Shown here: piece after piece, positions 1 to 6,300 of the stretch | How the letters are laid out: each line of letters opens with the position of its first letter | Numbering within the stretch: the first letter of the stretch is position 1 | From: Bacillota bacterium | Lineage (GTDB): Bacteria; Bacillota_I; Bacilli_A; Erysipelotrichales; Erysipelotrichaceae | Length of the DNA stretch: 17,754 nucleotides | Assembly: GCA_023426935.1 (NCBI GenBank) | Contig: JAEZBR010000061.1 | Span: forward strand, 1-17,754 | Direction: 5' to 3' | Notes under the pieces: generated by a model | Told to the model about the DNA's origin: nothing | Database searches by the model: none | What the model saw: only the letters and a program-made list of their open reading frames with translations | Made by a program: the position numbers and the translations under genes

Positions 1-87
1 AGCTGCCATCCGACAGGGAATGTCGCCAAACATAGAGCCGAATGACAGCTCAAGTGTTTCTATATTTGGCAACACTAATTGTATCAT
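1..87 (-). CDS. Partial CDS, third gene of the kinase/regulator operon, unknown product
   Basis: An open frame begins five bases after the stop codon of the response regulator gene and runs off the left edge of the window, giving 29 residues from the ATG at 85-87. The visible peptide contains LPNIETLELSFGSMFGDI and matches nothing I recognise. The ATG sits directly against the purine run AGAAGG at 88-93, which is too close for a normal ribosome binding site. A GTG at 73-75, twelve bases from that run, or translational coupling to the upstream stop, may be the real initiation. The close spacing implies one transcript with the histidine kinase and response regulator, so it may encode a target or accessory protein of that system; this is inference from position only. 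Confidence 0.5.
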   Translation of the reverse strand, partial: MIQLVLPNIETLELSFGSMFGDIPCRMAA

Positions 88-91
88 CCTT

Positions 92-916
92 CTATTTGTC
101 AACACCACGATTGTTTACTGATAGAATCTTATTTATTTCGTTATTTTTATTCATAAGAGCGCTAAGAGTTACTTCTGCCCAACTGTATTGAGTCATATAC
201 CCATCTGTAAAAGCCCATTGAGCAGCTTTGATCCCGTTTAGAAACATATAATAATCACAATCAAATTTATCAATGTTAACATAGCGATCACTACCTTTTT
301 CAGAGAGAATGTATTCAATTCCATAACTAGAAAGGGTACTGCGTAATCGCATCGCCGCGGTACGGCATAGAGCACTATCGCCACCATTTTCCCAGATTAT
401 TGCCATCGCTTCTTCGGTGCTAACAGTGCCGCCTTTATTGTTGACCAAGAGTGCAAGCAATTCTTTAGCTCTAGCACTAGAAAATTCTACAAGGCGTCCA
501 TTCACGAAAACATCGAAACTTCCGAAAGTACGAATGAAGACTGGCTTACGAAGCCGCTGAGCCAGTAATCGTGCTCGATAAGTCAGATCAATAATATCTT
601 TTTCTGAATAAGGTTTAGTGAGATAATAGTCAGCCTTTTGTTTCAAGGCCTCATTGGCATATTGTTCGTAAGCAGTGACATAAACAATGACAATATCGGG
701 ATATCGTTTTCGTAATTCGCATCCTAAGTCAAGACCGTTCATTTGGGGCATGTCAATATCTAACACCGCAAAATCAATATCGTTATTTTTGGCAAATTCC
801 AAGGCTTCGAGGGGATTGGTAAAAGTTCCGGTAATATTGATAAAATTCAAATTTTCACAGTACTTTTGGAAACTGCGAATCGCCCAAGGCTCGTCGTCCA
901 CTAAAATTGTTCTCAT
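92..916 (-). CDS. Response regulator with receiver and SARP-like winged-helix output
   Basis: This encodes a 274-residue cytoplasmic transcription regulator, presumably phosphorylated by the kinase encoded just upstream. Residues 1-120 form a CheY-like receiver: acidic pair D7-D8, phosphoacceptor D53 in LDIDMP, T81, and K101 in the TKP motif are all present. Residues about 128-220 look like an OmpR/SARP-type winged helix (FGSFDVFVNGR, then RAKELLALLV), followed by a short helical tail that may be a truncated BTAD. I chose the ATG at 914-916, nine bases after AGGAG; an in-frame TTG at 917-919 would add one residue. The ribosome binding site begins inside the kinase stop codon (TAAAGGAG), showing a two-gene operon. 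Receiver-SARP regulators of this kind are common in Bacillota. The target genes are unknown; the following partial gene is a candidate. Confidence 0.88.
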   Translation of the reverse strand: MRTILVDDEPWAIRSFQKYCENLNFINITGTFTNPLEALEFAKNNDIDFAVLDIDMPQMNGLDLGCELRKRYPDIVIVYVTAYEQYANEALKQKADYYLTKPYSEKDIIDLTYRARLLAQRLRKPVFIRTFGSFDVFVNGRLVEFSSARAKELLALLVNNKGGTVSTEEAMAIIWENGGDSALCRTAAMRLRSTLSSYGIEYILSEKGSDRYVNIDKFDCDYYMFLNGIKAAQWAFTDGYMTQYSWAEVTLSALMNKNNEINKILSVNNRGVDK

Positions 917-930
917 CAATGTTTACTCCT

Positions 931-2106
931 TTATTTCACTTTGGGAATAGTGACCGTTACCGTAGTTCCCTGACCTGGTTGGCTAGTCATATCTAGACTT
1001 CCATTGCATAATTTTTCGACTCGGTAGTTAATATTGACTAGACCAGTTGAAGTAGTTGGTTCCTTTGTTGTATTCAGATTAATTCCGACCCCATCATCAA
1101 TTACTTTAATGATATAGCAATCTTCGGTTTCATACTCAATTAGTTTTATTTTTCCCTTACTTCCTTTAGGACGAATGCCGTGTTTGAACGCATTTTCAAC
1201 GATGGGTTGAATCGTCAGAGGCGGTATCTTAAAATCAGTATTAAAAATCTCGTAATCGATTGAAAGCGTATCACCGTAACGAAGGTTTTGGATCTGAATA
1301 TATGATTTGATATGGGATAATTCTTTGTCGAAAGTAATGAGCTGTTCTGAAGAGAGGGTGTCGATATTCATTCGCAGATAACGAGCAAAGGTTTCCAATT
1401 CATTTTTCGCTCTTGCGGGATCAGTATCAATCATTTCCTCAATGGCTCCAAGCGTATTGTAGATAAAATGTGGTTTTATCTGACTGAATAACATAGAACT
1501 GCGCAAATTGTTAAGCCGAGAATTGGTTTCTTCGATTAACTTTTGATGAGTAGAATATAATTCAATTACGAACACAATGACATACACAAAAGTCATAGAG
1601 ATTGTAATAATAGAGGTAATTCCACTAATGAATCTAACTTCCAGATGGGTCGCACCACTTACTGGGACAACAATATAGTCAATCGCATCACATAGCAAGT
1701 AACATAGAACTACGGCAATTGAGTAGCGAATTCCGTAGGGAATAACCTGATCATAATTATTATCGAGATATAAATAAGAAAAACATAATGGTATTAAAGC
1801 AAAAAGAAGATTTTGGAAGCCCATTTCCCATTCCAAGTAAAAGGCCGCTAGCAGCTCAAGAGAATAAGCGTAAATCAGCACCTCGCAGAAAACGACCTTG
1901 AATTTCTGGTGCTTCATAGGCTTACGGTAGAAGATTAAAAATAAAGCTACAACCGCTAAGCAACCTAACACGGGGATATACAAACCGAAAAATAGAAATA
2001 CGGCAATAAAATAAATTGCCGGTACTAAACAGGATATAACTAGAAGGAAATGTTTGTTTTTGTCCGAAAGCCAAAATTTGTTTTGATCGTGAGTTTGTTT
2101 TGACAT
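931..2106 (-). CDS. LytS-type membrane sensor histidine kinase
   Basis: A 391-residue integral membrane histidine kinase. About six hydrophobic segments fill residues 18-183, with no large extracellular loop, so any signal is probably sensed in or near the membrane. The cytoplasmic part has a His_kinase-type phosphoacceptor motif with H213 in QIKPHFIYNTL. The ATPase domain has the N box at N305 (IVENAFKHG), a G1 box around D337-D338 (DDGVGI) and a G2 box near STGLVNI (353-359). These are hallmarks of the LytS/YehU class. It is cotranscribed with the downstream response regulator, with only 14 bases between them. The ribosome binding site before the ATG at 2104-2106 is weak (GAAAGAAC), so expression may be low. 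The signal is unknown. Confidence 0.9.
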   Translation of the reverse strand: MSKQTHDQNKFWLSDKNKHFLLVISCLVPAIYFIAVFLFFGLYIPVLGCLAVVALFLIFYRKPMKHQKFKVVFCEVLIYAYSLELLAAFYLEWEMGFQNLLFALIPLCFSYLYLDNNYDQVIPYGIRYSIAVVLCYLLCDAIDYIVVPVSGATHLEVRFISGITSIITISMTFVYVIVFVIELYSTHQKLIEETNSRLNNLRSSMLFSQIKPHFIYNTLGAIEEMIDTDPARAKNELETFARYLRMNIDTLSSEQLITFDKELSHIKSYIQIQNLRYGDTLSIDYEIFNTDFKIPPLTIQPIVENAFKHGIRPKGSKGKIKLIEYETEDCYIIKVIDDGVGINLNTTKEPTTSTGLVNINYRVEKLCNGSLDMTSQPGQGTTVTVTIPKVK

Positions 2107-2167
2107 GTAGTTCTTTCAGCTCCGAGTTTAGCAAATTAACCGTTTCAGGGTAATTAGAAGTACTAGA

Positions 2168-2194
2168 CTTATATGGATGGATTTATCTTATCAA
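2168..2194 (-). promoter_or_regulatory. Possible promoter for the histidine kinase operon
   Basis: TTGATA at 2189-2194 and TATAAG at 2168-2173 are separated by 15 bases, shorter than the ideal 17. It would give a leader of roughly 55 bases before the kinase start. No better pair is visible between the kinase and the acetyltransferase gene, and no convincing terminator separates these two genes, so read-through from the acetyltransferase is also possible. Confidence 0.35.
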
Positions 2195-2249
2195 GAAACT
2201 GAAGTTTTTGCATTAAATAATCAATATTACTAGGATAAGGTTAATCGTT

Positions 2250-2756
2250 TCATTTGTTAAAGTAGAACTTTTGTAAATACAGTCTTTTCCCTGAGGCAGT
2301 AATAATCGCATTCAGTTCCAAGGTTTTAACTTTAAATCGTCTTACTAAGCGAAGACTGGCGGTATTGCGCAAATCAGCTTCGTAAGTATAGGATTCTTTA
2401 AAATAAGTCTGATTTAAATAATCTAATAAACTGCTTAACGCTTCATAACCGTATCCTTTATTATGGGCGGAATCTTTTAACCAGATTCCAATCTCCGGAT
2501 GATCGGAAGATAGATCAAATACTTGAAGACTGCCCAGGAAGTTATCTTCCTTATCGGTAATTACTAATTCCAGGAATTTACCTTGAGCCATTAAATCTAA
2601 GAAGCGTTCTTGGGCTAATTTGGCTTGTTGAAGAGAACTAAAAGGTTCCGGATATTGATATTTTGTGATCTCCGGCGTAAATTCCCGATAGTAATCATTA
2701 AGGTAATGATCACTAGTCTGGATAATGGTTAATCTAGGGGTTTCGATCTTAAACAT
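2250..2756 (-). CDS. GNAT N-acetyltransferase, RimJ/RimL type
   Basis: A 168-residue protein of the Acetyltransf_3 group of the GNAT superfamily. It would transfer an acetyl group from acetyl-CoA to an amine, either a protein N-terminus or a small molecule. The start is typical (ETPRLTI). The acetyl-CoA pyrophosphate loop is HNKGYGYEA at 98-106, and the NTASLRLVRRF block at 131-141 matches the usual N-x-aS...-kxGF segment of RimJ/RimL proteins. Length is normal for the family. The gene ends in TGA. No ribosome binding site lies just before the ATG at 2754-2756, and a TATACT lies only twelve bases upstream, so translation may start near the 5' end of the mRNA. The substrate cannot be read from the sequence. 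Confidence 0.87.
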   Translation of the reverse strand: MFKIETPRLTIIQTSDHYLNDYYREFTPEITKYQYPEPFSSLQQAKLAQERFLDLMAQGKFLELVITDKEDNFLGSLQVFDLSSDHPEIGIWLKDSAHNKGYGYEALSSLLDYLNQTYFKESYTYEADLRNTASLRLVRRFKVKTLELNAIITASGKRLYLQKFYFNK

Positions 2757-2841
2757 TTGTCTGTCTAAAGTATACCTTTTTAAAAATAAAAGAAAAGCAG
2801 TAGCTTATTTAATAGGCTATATTCATACCTAGGGTGATAGA

Positions 2842-2868
2842 AACAAAAAACCCTGCAAATACAGGGTT
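2842..2868 (-). terminator. Rho-independent terminator after tRNA-Ala(TGC)
   Basis: On the minus strand a 7-base-pair stem AACCCTG/CAGGGTT with the loop TATTTG is followed by TTTTGTTT. It lies 12 bases after the CCA end of tRNA-Ala(TGC) and would end the Ile-Ala tRNA transcript. Confidence 0.85.
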
Positions 2869-2880
2869 ACTGTTTAATAA

Positions 2881-2956
2881 TGGTGGAGTGTAAGAGGCTC
2901 GAACTCTTGACCCCCTGCGTGCAAGGCAGGTGCTCTCCCAACTGAGCTAACACCCC
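2881..2956 (-). tRNA. tRNA-Ala (anticodon TGC)
   Basis: A complete cloverleaf including an encoded CCA end. The anticodon loop is CTTGCAC between stems CTGC and GCAG, giving TGC, which reads alanine codons. The acceptor stem GGGGTGT/ACACTCC carries the G3-U70 wobble pair that is the alanine identity element. It lies 17 bases after tRNA-Ile(GAT) and is probably cotranscribed with it. Confidence 0.95.
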
Positions 2957-2973
2957 ATATTTCACATAAAATT

Positions 2974-3050
2974 TGGTGGGCCTAAATGGACTTGAACCAT
3001 CGACCTCGCCCTTATCAGGGGCGCGCTCTAACCAACTGAGCTACAGGCCC
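2974..3050 (-). tRNA. tRNA-Ile (anticodon GAT)
   Basis: A 77-base cloverleaf with encoded CCA. The anticodon loop is CTGATAA between GCCC and GGGC, giving GAT for isoleucine. The acceptor stem is GGGCCTG/TAGGCCC. It is the first gene of a two-tRNA transcript with its own strong promoter 20 bases upstream. The Ile(GAT)-Ala(TGC) order is the one usually found between 16S and 23S rRNA genes, but no rRNA is present here. Confidence 0.95.
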
Positions 3051-3069
3051 GCATTTCACGTGCTTATAT

Positions 3070-3098
3070 ATACTATCAAATCTCGGTATTGATGTCAA
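3070..3098 (-). promoter_or_regulatory. Promoter of the tRNA-Ile/tRNA-Ala transcript
   Basis: A consensus -35 TTGACA (3093-3098) and a -10 TAGTAT (3070-3075) are separated by exactly 17 bases and lie 20 bases before the tRNA-Ile 5' end. Confidence 0.8.
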
Positions 3099-3144
3099 AA
3101 GGAAATCGAAAAAAAGCCAGAAAAAAATGCAAATTTGAAGTGAA

Positions 3145-3172
3145 ATAAAAAAAGTCCTGAATATCCAGGACT
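3145..3172 (-). terminator. Rho-independent terminator after tRNA-Ala(CGC)
   Basis: On the minus strand the stem AGTCCTG/CAGGACT with a six-base loop is followed by a run of T residues (TTTTTTTA). It lies just after tRNA-Ala(CGC), so that tRNA is a separate unit from the Ile-Ala pair. Confidence 0.85.
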
Positions 3173-3183
3173 AAATTGCTTAA

Positions 3184-3259
3184 TGGTGGAGCATAACGGG
3201 ATCGAACCGTCGACCTCCTCGTTGCGAACGAGGCGCTCTTCCAACTGAGCTAATGCCCC
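3184..3259 (-). tRNA. tRNA-Ala (anticodon CGC)
   Basis: A 76-base cloverleaf with encoded CCA. The anticodon stem CCTCG/CGAGG closes the loop TTCGCAA, giving CGC, which reads only GCG. The acceptor stem GGGGCAT/ATGCTCC again has G3-U70, confirming alanine. A TATAAT at 3272-3277, 12 bases before the 5' end, could be its -10 box, though the -35 (TTTCTT at 17 bases) is poor. The gene lies just after the terminator of the giant signalling gene. Confidence 0.94.
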
Positions 3260-3290
3260 AAAGCGAATATAATTATAAACTAGTAAGCCT

Positions 3291-3341
3291 AAAAAAGAAA
3301 CACTAACCGCAAAACTTAGGACTAAAAAAGCGATTAGTGTT
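3291..3341 (-). terminator. Rho-independent terminator of the giant c-di-GMP gene
   Basis: On the minus strand a 12-base-pair stem (AACACTAATCGC pairing with GCGGTTAGTGTT, one G-U pair) with a 19-base U-rich loop is followed by TTCTTTTTT. It starts 28 bases after the stop codon of the large gene. The loop is longer than usual but the stem and T-tract are clear. Confidence 0.78.
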
Positions 3342-3369
3342 GGAAGCTGGTGAGAAAGTTGCAATGTCT

Positions 3370-6300
3370 TTATTGATTAAGGTTCTTCATTGCTTCGGTA
3401 TATAAGGCGAAAGAGCTCTTGCCGTTACGCTTGACATAATACAGAGCTAGATCGGCACGCTTATACATAATATCGAAAGTGTCGATTAAGGCCGTGCCTA
3501 AAGTACAACCGGCGGAACAGTGGATTCCGACTTCGTTATTTTCACCGATATGAATCTCGGAAAGTTTATCGAGCATCCGGCTCAAATACTGATTGACATT
3601 GGTCGAGGTTGAAAGATTAGGTAAGAAGACAATGAATTCATCCCCGCCTAACCGACCGATGATATCGGTTGAACGGAATTGTTTATGCAGGCAATGCGCA
3701 ATACTTCTGATAGCTTTATCGCCTTGGGCATGTCCATAGGTATCGTTGACATGCTTAAGATTATCCATGTCCAGTAAGATTAATAAACAGTTCTTCGATT
3801 CCGGATTGGCGAGCTTTTGCTTGATAATGGTTTCGGTTGTGGCCCGGTTATAAATTCCGGTTAGACCGTCCATTTCCGCTTGACGCTCAATATCGATGAT
3901 ATTTTCTTTTTCTTTCGTGATATCGGTAATGGTTTCAAAAGCGACAATATGTTCGGTATAGGGATCTAACGCTAATTGAACGGTGACCCGAATGAAGCGA
4001 TGCTTGATTTCAGTTGGTAAGTGGATTTCCCATTCACTGGTTAATGAACGTTGACCGTCTTTGTAGGCGGTTAATAGGTGATTGGAGGCGAAATAGGATT
4101 TCGCACTTTCCAAATTGGCCGAAGTAAAGACTTCCGCGAAGTAAGAAGTAATAAACATAGATAGTTTAGTTTGTTTTACCGGTATGGCGTTGAGCTTTCC
4201 GTTAATCCTTTCAATGAAATCGGCATCCAGATCACATTCGAAGAAACCCGATTTATGATCGGTCTTGTCTTGGAGGGCATGGGAATAACGGGAATAAGCT
4301 AATTCCTTCTCGTGTTCATCGGTTATATCCAATAACGAAATGACATAACCGGAGACTAAGGACTTACCCATCGTTTCCAAGGTGGTTAGCCGAACATCAT
4401 ACCAACGGGGAATACCATCCGTTCCGTAGAGGTGAATCCGGGTTTGCGGATTTACGACCGCGTTTTTAATCTCGTTGAGGAAATGACGTAAATTATCGGT
4501 ACTGTCCGGAACTAAGCCAACCTCATTGTCTATGAGCTCATAGGAAGCTTTATAGGAGATGGGTAAATGATTCTTGGTGGTTTGTCTAGGATCGATTGCT
4601 CTGGCCAGTCCGGCGTTAGAATCGATGAAATAGCCGATTCGATCGGAATGCAAAGCGAACGCATTGAGGATAACATCCCCGTTTTGTTTGGACAAAGACG
4701 GTTGTTTAACCTTTTCGGCGGTTTTGACCGCAATCAAAGCCTTGAACAGTTTATGATCCGCGGTGTAAAGATTGAGATATTCAAAGTGTTCTTGGTGCCG
4801 ATCTTTTTCCGCATCGGAATAGGTCAGGGTCATTTTACCGGTTGTCTGACCGGAAGTTATCTGTTCAAACAGTTCCAAACCTTGAGAACCGAAAGTATCG
4901 TTGAGATACTCATTAACGACCTTGTCCGGATAACGCTGATTTTCCTTTAAGGTGATAATTTGATGAGATAAGGCATAATCTGCGGAGATATGCCAATGAG
5001 AGGTTAGATAATCATACGTAATAAAATGACAGTCCTGATGAGCTTCGGTGAAAGCTAGCTGTTGTTCGCTTAGTTTCAAAGCTTCGGTTACTTTGGAATA
5101 ATCATGAGCTTGGAAGAGAAGGGTAAAGAGATAGGGCGTAGCCGAATCAGGATTAAGCGTTTGCGACCTTAGGGCCAGGAAAGCTTGGTTACCATCGGCT
5201 TGAAGGATGGGGAATGATAGTTCGTTATCGTTATTTTTTAATAAGAAGCTGCGGTATTTTCCTAGATATTCCGGACTGATGAAACCGTCGAAATTATGCA
5301 GGAAGAAAGTAGCCAGATTCTGGTTACTATAACCTAAACGCTTCATCAGACTGCCGCCGCTATAGTAGACTTTTGTCCGGGCCTGATCACTGAGAATGAG
5401 GCCGAAAGGTAACTGCTCAATGGTTGTTTTCAGGTTTTCAAGATTGAAGCGGATATCTTTGGTTTCGAATAAAGAAAGTGCGATACTCTCAAGCGCGATA
5501 ACGGCCTTTACTGGCTTACCATCGTCGTCATAAAGGAACCAACTAGATAAGGTATACCATTCGGATTGACCTTTGGCATCTCTGATTTGAAGGGTTAGCG
5601 GAGCCGGTATATGTCCGGAAGATAATTGTTTAAAGAACGCCATCCAAAGGGAAAACGGTTTAGCGGGAATCCGTTTACTGAATAGTTGAGGCGATTTGAT
5701 TACTTCGGCCGGGTAAATATCAAAGTTAGCTTTTTTAATTAAAGTCAGTTCTGCGGTTTTCAAATCGAAGCTCAAGAAGTCCTTGGAACATTGCGAAATG
5801 ATGGAACGGGATTCCTGCTGAGCGAGCGTTAACTGTTCCTTATGTTTGAAATAAGTGGTGACATCATACGCATCGCCATGGATTCGATACTTTCCGTTTT
5901 CATCCTTAGTACAATAAACTAAGTCTCTGGAATTATGAAGGGATTTATCATGGTGGATAAAACGATATTCCAAAATCTTGAAACCGGGATTCTTCGTTAG
6001 TTCCGCCACGACTTTAGTTAAGCGGGGTCGATCTTCTTTAACCACCACAGCCAAGCAGTCCTTACGGAAAAGCTTGGTCAGCTGTTCTAAGGAATAACCG
6101 GTGGTCTTGCACAATGTTTCGCTGAAATATTCCATGACCGGTTCTTTATCCAAAGAAATCGTATAATTGGCGCCGCCGGTTTCATGATAGAGGGCGTTTA
6201 GATCGGAATTCTCATTTTCTTTACGCGCCGTAATATCACTGTAGACTCCGTAGAAGTGAATTTCGCCGTTTTCCTTTACCGCATTGGCGGCCAGATTGAC

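Noticed and set aside
917..919. TTG as start codon of the response regulator.
   Set aside because: An ATG follows directly at a good distance from AGGAG; the TTG would add a single residue before the conserved receiver opening.
3095..3364. An 89-codon minus-strand open frame with a hydrophobic N-terminus after the giant gene.
   Set aside because: It runs through the terminator hairpin and the whole of tRNA-Ala(CGC) and has no good ribosome binding site, so it is an open frame by chance.
4567..4950. A 127-codon plus-strand open frame opposite the giant gene.
   Set aside because: It is antisense to well-supported PAS-like coding sequence, with no ribosome binding site and no recognisable motifs; the same applies to the shorter antisense frames at 7495-7692, 7968-8180 and 8420-8620.
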